Shown: positions 13,401 through 27,200 of the stretch, piece after piece
How the letters are laid out: each line of letters starts with the position of its first letter
How positions within the stretch are numbered: position 1 is the stretch's first letter
Source: Fistularia commersonii
Lineage: Eukaryota; Chordata; Actinopteri; Syngnathiformes; Fistulariidae
Reading direction: 5' to 3'
Length of the DNA: 64,000 nt
NCBI GenBank assembly: GCA_037954325.1
Contig: JBBMNZ010000030.1
Location: forward strand, 12,121,001 to 12,185,000
The notes under the pieces: model-generated
The model's database searches: none
What the model saw: the letters and a program-made list of their open reading frames with translations, nothing else
What the model was told of the DNA's origin: nothing
Position numbers and translations under genes: made by a program

Positions 13401-15923
13401 TGGAAACATTTCAATTAATACAGCAGAGTGAACAGCATAGTAGAGGTTGCAAGGTTTTAAATATAAATTCAGAATCAAAGTATCAGAAAAGACAGTAAAA
13501 AAAATACTGTGCATAAATGGAAAACTAGCAGCAAAGCGATCTGCCCATTCATAACACAATTCCGGTTAATTCAGGCCTTCCACTCTGGCCGATGTAGAAA
13601 TCTCACCAATGACATGTGGTGAGGTTCATGGCTGGTGAGGCTCTGACTTTTACACAATCAAATCTACAAACATATGAACCCTATAGAGTAGCTTATTCAC
13701 CAAATAAGCCATAGAGTCGCAAGAGCAATCCCTGGAATCACGAGGGCCCGCTACCATGAGGCAGGAGAACTGCTCGCGTTACTTAGTGGCTCTTGGCAGG
13801 CGTTTTAGGATCGCTCATCACAACAGACTAATAACACACATCCAGACAAATTGGAAAATTAGTTCACTGAACAAAAATGTTTAAACATTATAATAGTGAC
13901 TGACAGAGAGACAGGTCCCGAGGATGAGGTTTGCCCGGGGCTCCTCAAAGCTCTGGATGCTGTAGTCCTGGCTGACAGACCTCTGCTGCAACGTGTGGAT
14001 GTCGGGGACAGTGCCGCTGGACTGGCAGACCGGAGTTGTGATCCCCCCTTTTTAAAAAGGGGGTTCGGAGGGTGTGCTCAGACTACAGGGGGATCACACT
14101 CCTCAGCCTCGCTGGTAAGGTCTATTCAGCGATGCTGCAGAAGAGGGTCCGCCGGGTAGCAGTGTGGTTTTCGTCCTGGGCATGGGAATTTGCCCAGCTC
14201 ATTCGACTGGGCAATCCTGTGGGGGGTGCACCGGGAGTGTGGGGTACCAAACCCTGTTCGGTCCCTGAATGATCCGTGTTGGAGCTTGGTCCGCATTGCC
14301 AACCGTATGTCGGACCCATTTCCATTGATAGATGGACTCCGCCAGGGCTGCCCTTTGTCCAAGACCATGGTGCTCAACCGGAAATGGGCGGAAGCCCACT
14401 CAGGGTCGGAGAAGAGGTCCTGCCCCAAGTGGAGGAGTTTAAGTATCTCGGGGTCTTGTTCAAGAGTGAAGGAAGGATGGAACGGGCGGGTCAACCTTCA
14501 TCATCGGGCAGATCAACGGGCAGATCAGTGCGGCGTCTGCAGTGATGTGGACTCTGTTCGTTCTGTCGAGGTGCAGGGGGAGCTGAGCTTAAAGGCAAAG
14601 CTGTCAATTTACCAGTCCGTCTACGGCCCTACCCTCACCTATGGTCATGAGCTGTGGGTAGTGACCGAAAGAAAGAGATTGTGGATACAAGCGGCCAAAA
14701 TGAGTTTCCTCCCCAGGGTAGAGCCGCTGCTCCTCCGCATAGAGGAGTCAGTTGACGGGGCTCGGGCATCTGGTTAGGATTCCACCTGGACACCTCCCAG
14801 GGGAGGTATTCCAGGCATGTCCACCTAGGAGGAAACCATAGGGAAGACCCAGGACACGGCTGGCCTGGGAACACCTTGGAGTCCCCCTTAGAGGAGCTGG
14901 ACTGCTCCGGCTGCCCCAGAGGCCCGACTCTGGATAAGCAGGGGAAGATGGATGATGGATGGATCGATGGACACAAAGAGACAGCAATACAGTCTTAGTG
15001 TCGAGCTTGCCAACTGTCAGCCGTCATTGAGACTTTACAGTCTTGAGACTTCACAAAAAAAATGTAAAACTGGTGACGTTAAATGAAAAATACCTTTATA
15101 GTACAAATCACTGATAGATATAACCATTTAATTTTTTTCATTTGACATTTTTTTCTTTCCAAGATTGGCAAGTGAGGCATGTCTTCTCCTGCCTCCACTG
15201 ACTGCACCTAAATGCCAGATGTGACAACAAATGGTGTTTTTGAGGGAACTATTCTTTGTCACAATCAACAGATGAGGACTTAACTGATTCAAAGATTCAA
15301 AGTGTTCAAACATGCTTCCCTTTACAATGACATTCTTGCTTTGCATCCAGATATGTACTGATAAATGAATAATAAACACATTTTCCCAGTGCAGGGAAAT
15401 GTAAACAGTACATGATGATGGCGTTCATTCAGGTATCAACGAACATCAGAAAAATGATTTTCTTCTTTGCTCTGATAGAGTTAGCAACTTGATTAATTTT
15501 CTTTGCTTATATCTCCTTGTCAACACCGATAAATATAACCATTTAATTCTTTTTTTCTTTGACATTTTTTTCTAGAGGCACAGCCACTTCTGGCCTCCCC
15601 TGATTGCACATCACTGAATCCCACTGACCCTTCTTCCTGGAGAGCCTATTGTGGGTTGGTTCGGCCAAACCCATAGCTTCCTTTAACGGAAATCTAAGAG
15701 CCGATCGCGTTACTTTGATGAGGGGTAGCATGGAAGATGAAAGCATAGCAGGAATGAGCATTAACATGCAAATGTTAAGGATCACCACAAGGCTTCTTCA
15801 GCATGATTTTTTCATCCTCACGGAGACTCTTTGTGTTTGATAAGGTACAGCGTCTGCATCTCTATAGACACTTGAACATATTTATAGACATACACAAGCA
15901 CTCATCTCCCCTGTGTATGACGG

Positions 15924-16003
<80 letters not shown>

Positions 16004-16013
16004 GTGTGTGTGT

Positions 16014-16065
<52 letters not shown>

Positions 16066-18533
16066 GGCTCTAAACTAAGTCAATACAGTCTGAGGTTTGG
16101 TTCCTTTGCACACATATTGTCATGGATTTACATAGGCACACCGTGAATTTTGTCATGTTCAATCGACCATTTTCCACGCCACTGTTCAAAAACAGATAGT
16201 TTCTAAATGGTAGCACGGGAAGGCTGAGATCATGTCCTGTTTGTGCCCGTCGCCCTACGATGGGGGCGGAGGCCTGATCCCACAGCTGAATTATTCATCC
16301 CTTGCCAGGAGCTGCAGTAGAAGACGTGTTTGGTATTGGCGGCACCGTTTATGGGATGGACATCTTCCAGACAAGAGAATCGCCGGGCTGCCGCGGTAAC
16401 CGTTCCTCAACAGGATTTAACCGCTCTGTCGGTTCGGATGCAAGAGGAACAACAAGGTAAAGTGACTGAGGTTGACATGTTTGTGCTTTTCTTGTCAATT
16501 AAAGGGAAACAAGACGACGACCAGAACGGATGCGACAGAAATTCCTCCAAACCAGCAGGTTCCTACCCGAAGAAGCTCTGTGATGACACTTTCCGACAAC
16601 GATGGGCTGTTCATCTGCATATCAGCAATGTAAGAAAACAATTACCGTAATTTTATTCACAAAATGACAGAGCACTGTGATTCACGGTTCCCAAGGCAGC
16701 TGTAAAGACATGCTTTCCGCAAGAATCATAGTGACATTCATAGAAAAAATGTCCGGAAGGTACACTCATACAATTTGCCTCCACTTTTGTATTGCAGTGG
16801 CATAGTTCCAAACAACAATGAAATATTCATCCTGCAGGCCAACTCGCAACCTTCTTCCCTCCCTCTCTCTCTCTGCCGCCACTCAAACTGAATTAGAGAT
16901 CGATCCGAGAAAAAGGACATTTGGTGGGAACAGGGGATTTTGAAATCAAGGTCACGTTGGATTGTTTGCCGTCCCCACTGTGCATCATTAGCGCTGAAGG
17001 GCCGCCACTGTCGCCCTCCCAGAGCAGGGAATCCCTGAATGTTGGCCCACCCGACCCGAAGGCCGGTGTTGGGAGGGGTGCTTAGTGTGTCACCTTTAGC
17101 CACATATTGTGGGAGTATTTACAGATTTACAAAGCAGGAATGTGATTGTCAAGGGAAACACATTTAAACACTTTGAATCTTTGAATCAGTCAAGTCCTCA
17201 TCTGTTGATGGTGACAAAGTATAGTTCCCTTAAAAACATTATTTGTTGCCACATCTGGCAGTGAGGTGCTGTCAGTGGATGCAAGAGTGGACGTGCCTCA
17301 CTTGCCAATCTAGGAACGAAAAAAAAAGTTAAGTGAAAAAAAGGAATTAAACCGCTGACACATAAATTAAATTTGGAAATTAGCTATGAGCTATAATCTG
17401 GTACAAATATCTCTGCCCCTGTGCTTAATGTATTTGTACACTGTTCTAATAAACTTCTAAACAAACAAATGGTTATCTTTATCAGTGATTTGTACATAAG
17501 TATTTTTCATTTAACTTCACCAGTTTAGATTGTTTATATATTCAAAACGGCTGGATTTTCATATGTACTGTTCAAATACTGACGTTGATAGTACAATGAC
17601 GGCTAAATGCTGACATGCTCTGCACGAAGACTGTATTGCTGTCTCTTTGTATGTTGCTATTACAATGCTTAAACACTTATGAACTAGAGTTCCAATTTGT
17701 CAACAGCTGTATGTGTGTTACTAGTTTCTCGTACTGAGTGGTCCTAAAACGGCTGCCCAAAGCCAATAAGTGAGGCATGCAGTTCTCCTGCCTCATGGTA
17801 GGGGGAGCTCCTGCTGCAGTGCCTCACCAGCCGTGAACCTGACCACACGTCACTGACGGGATGTGTATGCCGGCATACCGTAATTTTCCGGACTACTGAG
17901 CGCACCTGAATCTAAGCAGCACTGAATAAATCTATGTGTACATATATATAGGCCACACTTGTCTGTAAGCCCCAGTTGTGTCCACATTGTAACATGAGAT
18001 ATTTACACAGAAACCCTTTTTTTAACTTTTAATTTAATATATAACAGTAACATCCACAAATGCGTACCGGAATTGCTTTTTACCAAACAGTGCCTTTAAC
18101 ATGGCTGATGAAAAAGATTGATAATAAATAACACAATGAAAAGTCTAACCATCCATTTTCTATCCCTGCTTTGTCCTACTCCAGCTAATCGCTATCTTGG
18201 TCTTCCTCCTGCCCACTAATACCATTAAATTCGGCCTCTTCAGTGTCAGAATCGAATGACCTCAGAATTTCACAGTCATTTCATTGGTCTGATGTGACGA
18301 GGCTGAATGTTTTTGCTCCATGAAACTTGTTGGCCCAAAAAAATCCATAAATTAGCTGCGTTAGTGTTTTAGCCACGCTGTTAAAAGCGTGTGAAAAAAT
18401 TAGCGGCTTATAGTCCAGAAATTGAGCCACAGATAGTGTCAGTGTGTGGACACCTGGACCAATACAAGGTCTGCATTGTGATGAAGGTGGTCTCTGAATG
18501 AAGGAGGTGATGATCAGTTGCAGGTGTTATTAC

Positions 18534-18622
<89 letters not shown>

Positions 18623-21600
18623 TTCATGACATCCTGGTAGGTGCAAACACCAACAAACCGCGAGATGCCTCCACGACAGTACTTTTATGCACCCAACCTT
18701 TTCTCTACTGCTGCTCAGCAAAGCTCCCGAGCAGGTGCCTGGAGGAGCAAGCCCCTCGGCAGACGCCGACGCAAAGGCTGCAGGTCCAAACCACCTCCAT
18801 GTGTTCATTAGCAGTCCAGCAACAAGAGGAATAGGGATTTTCATGTTTCTCTGCTAGCATTGCCCTAAAGTCAAGACATCCCCCGGATCTTCCACAATCC
18901 CCGATCCAATCTGATCTCATAGCACAGCTTTAACAAGATCTGCACCAATGAACTCTCCTGGACATTCGGCTCACCAACCTTAGGATGGCCTCCCACGATC
19001 TCAACAATCCCTTTATCCTTCTACTCAAACTGCATTAGGGGTCTAGCATCTATGTATGGAGCGTAAGATGTCGGCTAAAAGTGACTGGTCTTCTAAAGGG
19101 AATTTAAAAATATTGGCATTGGAGTTCATTGCTAATTTTCGGCCAGCGTTACGCATAGATTTAGCTAATCGCTCCTCCATCCCTGCTGCTCATTGGAGAA
19201 TTGATCTTCAACCAAGAAACAATGGGTTCCTCTCCAGATGCTGCACTGGAAGAAGTCAATATATATCAGTCCGCTGGGTGGTGTCCTTGAAAAGGTTGGC
19301 GGCAGCAACCCTGGATCAGAGGGACATTGCAAGCTAGGTTATGTCAAGCATAATGCATAACATCTGTTAGCCAAAAAGCAACATATTTAAAAAAATGTCT
19401 TCCTGGAGTCATCCAATGTTTTGTATCCAGAACATCAGCCAGAGGCAGACAAAGAATGAGCTCTCCATGGTGCTGATTCCACCAGGTCACCGGAGCGGCA
19501 GCAGGATACGCAGCTGCCATTTCAATATATTTTATGGGCTTTGAGGGGCTTGAAGCTGGTGGACCATGCAGGTCCAGTCTGCAGAACCTTTCAGACCACA
19601 AGGGAATTCCATTTTTTTTTTCAGAAGAAAAAAATAACTGTCTGAAGACAAATGGGCATAAAAATAAAACCCTTCCTGAAGGTACCCACAATAACCAGGC
19701 TATTGGCTTTTGATCCACAAAAGAGCTTTTTTTTTTGCTAGCAGGTCCTGCAGAGTTTAGCCATAGCACATATTCTGTGGTATGTGGGGCGCGGGGTAAT
19801 CATGCTGGGAATACTGTGATCAGTAAAGCCTTCCACCTGACCTCCTCCCTGTGCATCATCACAGGGCTGATGCTCTGCAGAGACTGCCCGTGCAGAATAA
19901 AACCTGATTTTTGCAAGTGCGGAGTGGAACCATGGACGCCCATGTGGGGGTGTAATGAATGTCCCTCTTCCCACTAACTAGCAATGCGGAAATATTTGAA
20001 GAGGGATGGAAATGGACCTAATACAGTGTCAGTGGCGGTCATCTTCGTGCCTGAGAACTAACTGCAAGAGGTCATTGTGAGGTTCTCTACGTTCCGGGAG
20101 GGGGTGGGCTTCATGGACAGTGATTGTTAGTGGAATGAAGAGCCTGGAAGGACCCTGACCTGATGGATTGTGAAAGCCTGAGCTGAAAATGGCTGTGATT
20201 CATAATAGATGGCTGTGTATTTAAAAGAATATGCCTATTACTGAAGATATGGACCTGTTCTTTGTGTGGATTGGACAGCCTGGTCGACTCCTCTTCATCA
20301 GTCCACATACAGCTCTGTGCATTAATATTGCATGAAACTGCATGCTAATTAGAATGTATTAATACACAATAACCAGCATGTCGTATTTGAAGCTGTTTTG
20401 AGCTTTTGGGATCCTCATCTTCTTCGCAGGTGATGTGATGGGGTTGATTTGTGATTTCGGCGGCGTAGACGCTCACACACAAAGACTCAATATTGAGCTC
20501 ATCAACACGCCCTCTAACTATGCACCCGTCAACACCACCCACCCCCAGCACACACACACACACACATACACACACAGACACATAGCGTTCACACTCCCCA
20601 CGCAGCCCCACTGAAATGCTGGTGAACACCATCTGCTCTGTTTAGTCCAATTATCCCGAGAGGGAGGAGCACCAGCCGAGGCAGGGTGTCACTCATTTAT
20701 TTTCCACCCTCCCATTCATTTGGTTCTTCTGGTCCAGATCATCTCCAGCCCTCCTCTGAGCCCTTCCAGCTTTTCAATGTGACACAAAACCCAGATGTTT
20801 TCAGAAGATGCCAGCCTGAAAGGTGTTTTTTTTTTATCTTCAATGACATGTTTGTTTTTTTTCTGCAGAAAGCAGAACATGGATTGTTCGTTCACATTAA
20901 AAACAGTTTTATATTCACAGTTTATACATCTGTGGTTCTTCTTCTTCTTCTTCTTCTTCATCTTCTTCTTCTTCTTCTTCTTCTTCTTCTTCTTCTTCTT
21001 CTTCTTCTCCTCCTCCTCCTCCTCTGGGGTCTCCACAGCCAAACATCTGCCTCCATCCAAGCTTCTTTTAGATCTTCTCACAGACCAACTAACCTCCACT
21101 TTGGTCTTCATCTAGACCTCCAACCTTAGCATCCTTCCACCCAGATCTTCTCCAGCCCTCTTCAGTCCATGTCCAAGCCATCTCAGTGTGACTCTACCTC
21201 AAGGACACCTTGCACGTGCTGCCCCTCTGATGAACTCCTTCTTGATCCTCTCCATCCTCCTCACTCCCAAAGAGGAACCTCCAAATCGTCACCTCTGCCT
21301 CCTGTCTTCTCAGTGTCTCCAATCCAAACACCATGGACGCTCCATCTCCATTGGTTACAACCTGCTTGTTTCTCCACCCCTCCATTGCTCTGGACCTCCA
21401 GCTTCTTTATCTCCACCCCCTGTACCTTGACTGTTCCACATGAGTCCCTCTCATTCCCAAACATATTGCTGTGGCTAATCTTCATTCGCCTTTCCAGAGC
21501 ATTCCTCCACCTCTTTAGACGGTCCTCCACTCACCCCCTCCCACATCATCTGCAAACATCATCAAAGTCCACAGAGATTCCTGCCTGTACATCACCACAG

Positions 21601-24173
21601 CAAAGGACAAGATTCTCTGAGACGATCTCTGATGCACCTCCAACTCCAGCTGGAGCTCCTCACAGCTCCCATCCATTTGCTTAACCTCCGGAACAAACTT
21701 CTCTACCTCTCCAGACCCTCTCACAAAACTAAAACTTGAAGTGTTCCTTCAAATGTTTCCATTGGGCGAGAAGCTGCCAATGCAATTTTCACCTTCTTAT
21801 TCCCATTTTCTGAACCTTGAGGAACCCCATGCAGACTCCACACAGGAAGGCCTGCTGTGGGAATCCAAGCAGGGACCTCCTAGCTGAGAGGCAGGGATAC
21901 CAACCACCGCAGCGCCCTCATCGAAAACATCTTCACTCCAGAAGAGAAGCCATCCTTTGGTCCTTCCATCAGACAATAAGCCCGCATCAGCCTGCTCTCT
22001 CAAACCTTCTACTGTGTCGTATGTAGCTCGGTGGTAGAGCGCATGCTTCGCATATATGAGGTATTGAATTCAATCCCTGGCATCTCCACCGTAAGGCCCT
22101 TTGGATAAAGTGTCTGCCAAATGACTGTAATGTAAGGCTGCCTTCTACGAACACACACATAGTGTCATCTTCAGTACCTCACCTGTATCTTTGTCCTCCT
22201 CTGGTAAATATTCCACTTGAATGTTTTAACTTGAGAGTGTCCAGGATGTGTTTGCATGATTCCATTTTAGAAAAGCCCAACTTTCACTCAAATTACAAAT
22301 GAAAGTAACAAAAAATCAGCTTCAGGAAGATGTCTATTTGCAGGATTTGAAAAGAAATCAAGCAAAAGCCAAAGATATTTATTAGAAGTTTACCCAAACA
22401 TTCACCTCAATGCACTGCAGCTACTGGCCTTTTGTGCATAGAATTAACACACACACATAGGGGATCCCACATACTGGGTTGTCCTTGCAGAAGGCTCATC
22501 ACATCGCCACCAGCGATACCAGAAAGGGTGGAACATGTCTGCCATGACATTTTGTTTTGGGAAGATGGTTTTCCTTGTACAAGGCTGGACACGCTTGTGA
22601 AGGTGTGTGTTTTTAAAACAGGAATAGAGCTAGCGCGCATTTGTATCCAAGCGTGCAGAGCATTGGATTGTGTATAAGTCCCACACACACACAGTGAGAA
22701 GGAGAAGGCGGAACAGGAAAACAGGTTAGAACGGCATCCAGTCAGAGTTAAATCCTCCCAGCCAGCGTCTCCTGAATAGGCTGCCAATTTGTCTTTGATT
22801 CACTCTCCGGCCCGTGAAGCCGCTGCTCTTCTCCTTAAATCCCCAAACAGCCCCCAGCAACACTTTTCCAAAGCAACATTTAACCAATGATAATCCAGCC
22901 CAGTGTGTTTACATCAGCAGAGAGGCGATGCTCCATTGCTTGCTCCCTCCAACACCATGAAAACCAGCGAGATCCAACCGAAGAGCGAGGGTGTAGCCAA
23001 CATGGAGGATGTAAATAGCTAATGGGTGTATTTGTTAATCAATGTAAAATGGCTCAAGTTACAAATAATGAGGGGGGGGGGGGGGGTTGCAAGAAAATTC
23101 GTAGTAATCAGCAAGAAATTTGCAAAATTATGCAAAATGAATGCGCTCAAAAAAAAATCTCAACAAACTATCTGACCTCCAAATCAAAATGAAAAATCAA
23201 CTTCAAGCCTGAAGGGAGTAGGGAATCTAAATCTGTAGGAATTGGGGTGACATTCCTTGCAGGAAATTAAACAATGCAATAATAAACACATTTCCACAAT
23301 TACAATTTTTTAAAATAAAAATATGTATAAATAAACACAGTATATAAGATAAGATAAACTTTTATTGATCCTCACCGGGGAAATTCGTTTGTCACTGCAG
23401 TGTAACAGTTATAAGTTTTACAAATATGAATATAAATCAGGAGACATTTAGAAAAACCAAAAGACATCCAAAAACAAATAGACAGAAGAGAGAACAACAT
23501 CAGGTAACAAAATCAAGAATGAGAATGGGCAACAGAAAGGAAAAAAAGGCAGTAAGGATGAAAATAGACAACCAAAACTAAAGACAACATAAACAGAGTG
23601 GCAGTAGCAATGACAAGAACAAAATAAATAAATAAAAATAGGCAGGATGCGAGTGGGCTGAGACCTGCAAATGTAAACAAGCCAGCAGTTATGGCATGAC
23701 ACGTGAATGAATGAGTGAGGTAATGAATGGGGTGAAGTAGCGAGGTTGTGGAATATATATATATGTGTAAGAGACATTAAATTAAAACGTACAATAATTA
23801 ATTAGCCTTGACATCAGCAATGTGTTACTGAGTATTACTGAAAGTGTAGCACCACATCAGCCGGTTCTCCAGAGAGCTGCTCCTGGTCATAACGCTGGTG
23901 TTTAAGTGTATCTCTGCGATGCCCATTAAGTTATTAGCGTCTCTTAACTCCAATCAAACGGCCATTGGATCCTCATTACATGCGTGTGGCTCACACTGCG
24001 GTGGAAGATCTGCCTCCATACGAGGAAGAAACAGCCCGTTCCAGATACAACCCGTTCAAAACTCATCCTCTTTTTTTGCTGTCAGAGCTCTGATTGGCCG
24101 GGCATCCTCTGGGTCACCTCGGTTTACAACATGCACACGGTGAGTGTGTGTGTGGTGTGTGTTTGTGTGCGTG

Positions 24174-24207
<34 letters not shown>

Positions 24208-27200
24208 GGTGTGTGTGCGCTCCTCACACGCAGATGAATAATGTATTAGTCCAATGCAATGAATGTAACAAGGATAAGACACTTCTCCCTCATGAAGCGG
24301 AACGTGTTGCAGCTGGATGGCGTCTGGAGCACGGCCAAACTACAAGGAAGAGAAATAAGACGCACAGGCCATCACTCAGCTGGTTGAGCAGCAGAGATGA
24401 AGACGAAGCAAAGGAGAAGGTTTGTGAGAAAGGAGGCTTCCATCCGCTCGTCACGTAGAAACATAGAAGCATTAGCTCGCTCATTCACGCATCCAATTTC
24501 TGCTGGCCTTCTGCACCTCTTTAACGGTGAAGGAGTTCAGTTATTTAAGATCCTGAGGTTCTCCTCTAAAACTGATGAGATCATCAGGTAATGTCGCCAA
24601 CAACAGTACCTGTTCAGGAAGCTGAGGTTAGCAGCCCAATCCTAACCACGTTCTATCTCTGTGAACGTGAGGACTTTCTCCTTCACCTACTGGTTCCACT
24701 CCATCACCCAACACCACAGGAACCGCCTGGAGCACAACACCTTGGTCTGCTCCTTTAACATACCTCTCTCCTGCTTCCAGGACAGTCTAATCCTAAAAAC
24801 AGCCAGAGAGATCCTCGCAGACCTTAAACCTAACCTTCCAGTGGTTCCTCTCAGGTCCACCTGCAAAACCCAGAGGAGAAAAGCAACCTTCATCCAACTC
24901 CTTAATTCCTGCAACCCTGCAAAACCCTTGACCCCGCCTCTCACGATATATATATCCTATAAATAAAGAGCAGAGCCTCTTACCAATGATACTTCTTCTT
25001 CTGGCTTTTCCCTTCAGGGGTCTCCACAGGGAATCCACCTTCTCCATCTAACCCAGTGGTTCTTAACCTGGGTTTGATCGAACCCCAGGGGTTCGGTGAG
25101 TCAGTCTCAGGGGTTCGGCGGAGGTCAAGACACACATTGGTGATGACATCACTGGCTGCAGGTGATCACGCAACATAGCTTGGCCTATCCGTGCTGCAGG
25201 GATTTTGGCGCGCTCAGTTGTAGTAACTTATGACTGTCGTGATGGTACGTCATGTGATTTCTTTCTTAATATTTTAATCCCTTCATACTAATTATGTCGG
25301 GCAAAAAAAGAAAGCGGTCGGAAGAATACATACAATACGGATTCACATGTATGACGGAACGTGATTGGAATCGATGTCCTAACTGCATGATTTGCAAAGA
25401 CAAGATGAGCAGTTCTAGTCCAGCACCAGCAAAACTAAGGGAAGGCTTCCTTCAGCTGCATGGAGATGGGAACTACAAGAACATAGCGCTTGCTGAATTC
25501 AAGGTGAAGGGAGCCAGATTCGATGAAAAGGCTACTCTGCCCGTTCTTTGTACCCATCAACGAAACGATACTCGATCCAATAAAGAAGGGTTCGGTGAAT
25601 GCGTATGTAAAACAGGTGGGGTTCAGTACCTCCAACAAGGTTAAGAACCACTGATCTAACCCAAATCTCTGTATCCTCCTTTCTCACATCCACTAACTTC
25701 ATATCCTCTCTCACTACGTCCATAAATCTTCTCTTTGGTTTTCCTCTAGACTTCCAATTCCGGCATCCGTCGACTAATATATTCACTATCCTTCTCTGTA
25801 CATGACCGAACCATTTTTGTCTCCAAAACATCTAACGTGCTGTTCCTCTGATGGATTCATTCCTGGTCTTATCCATCCTGGTCAGTCCCAAAGAGGACCT
25901 CAACATCCTCATCTTGGTGATCTCCAGCTCTGCCTCCTGCCTTTTCGTCATTGTTACAGTTTGTAGACCATACACCATCGCTGGTCTTACCACTGTCTCC
26001 CCTATCTTTCCTTTCATTCTGGCTGACAGTCTTCTATCTCATAGTACCCCTGACACTTTTCTCCAAAAAAACTGCTTGAACCAGTTTTTTTTACCTAGTC
26101 TCTGCCAATAGAACAATGTGCACAATTCTGTGCAGTAATTAATTATACTTTATTTTTATAATTTGATGCTGTTACCCCAATTGCACCTCGGGCTAAATAA
26201 AGCTTATTGTGATTCTTAAGACAGTGAGCAGAAGAAACCCTCCAGAAGTTCATTTAGTATTTGAGAGGGAAAAAAAAGGAAAGGTTTTGAGTCCAAAAAT
26301 GTAGAAATGGCCCGGGGAGGAGCAAAAGCTAGTTCTTGATACTATAACACCTGGTGTGTATGTGTGTGCATTAAAGACATATCATCGAGCTGAGCTCCTT
26401 TAGCCTCTTATGGAGTCTTGGAGGATTTGCCCCATTAGCCCCAACAACATTACAGCTATAGATGCAGCAAGTGTGAAGGCTCACGTAACTCTGACTCGCC
26501 CTTTCATTTTACCAGCATTCATGGTCACCAACCGAGACGTTCTGAACGTTCACACTGATGGCGGAGGTGCTGCTAGAATTGTGTTTGCGGTCATGTGTTG
26601 GTTTGGACCAGAGGGAGACCATCTGTGGAGCAAATGAGCCCGATTTTATCTTCTGATGAAGATACAAACTGTATTTGAAATTAATTATACATGAGTGGCT
26701 AGAGCTTCCTCCTCACAGACAGTTGCTGGTTCGATTCCAACAGGGGGAGTTTCTTTGTGGAGTCTCCACGTGTCTACACAAGGTTCCTCAGGGATCCTCC
26801 CACATGCAGGAGGTTCATTGGATACGCTGAGCTGTCCAGACATGTGAATAGTTGGATGTGTCGCTGTGATGGTGCGGTCCAGGATGAGCCCCGCCTCTCG
26901 ATTTTGTCTGTTACTTTTTGAATTATTTGCGGATGTAAGTGTCAAAAGTAGAATCTTGAGGCGGGCTCGGAAGGCGTTGGTGTTCACCTGGAGAGAAGAT
27001 CTAACAACTCCACCCTAGGATGCCCCATCAGATCAGTCGGGTGATTCCAAAAGAAACAGTAAGAGCAAAGTGTGGATAAGGATCATCTTAGAAGGCCACA
27101 CGGTGACATGTTTCCCGGGAAACTTGGGTCGTCCTGGCAGGTGAAAGCTGCACTAATGGGAGCTGACATGAAGAGGAAGAAATAGGTTGATGAAAAGCCC

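Noticed and set aside
15803..16146. Cys-Val repeat proteins from (GT)n tracts (also at 18.5, 28.6 and 49.1 kb)
   Set aside because: Dinucleotide repeats translate as CVCV or HTHT; no gene support.
22014..22090. Functional tRNA-Ala gene
   Set aside because: Degraded acceptor stem and B box, and an L2-type tail follows directly: a SINE.
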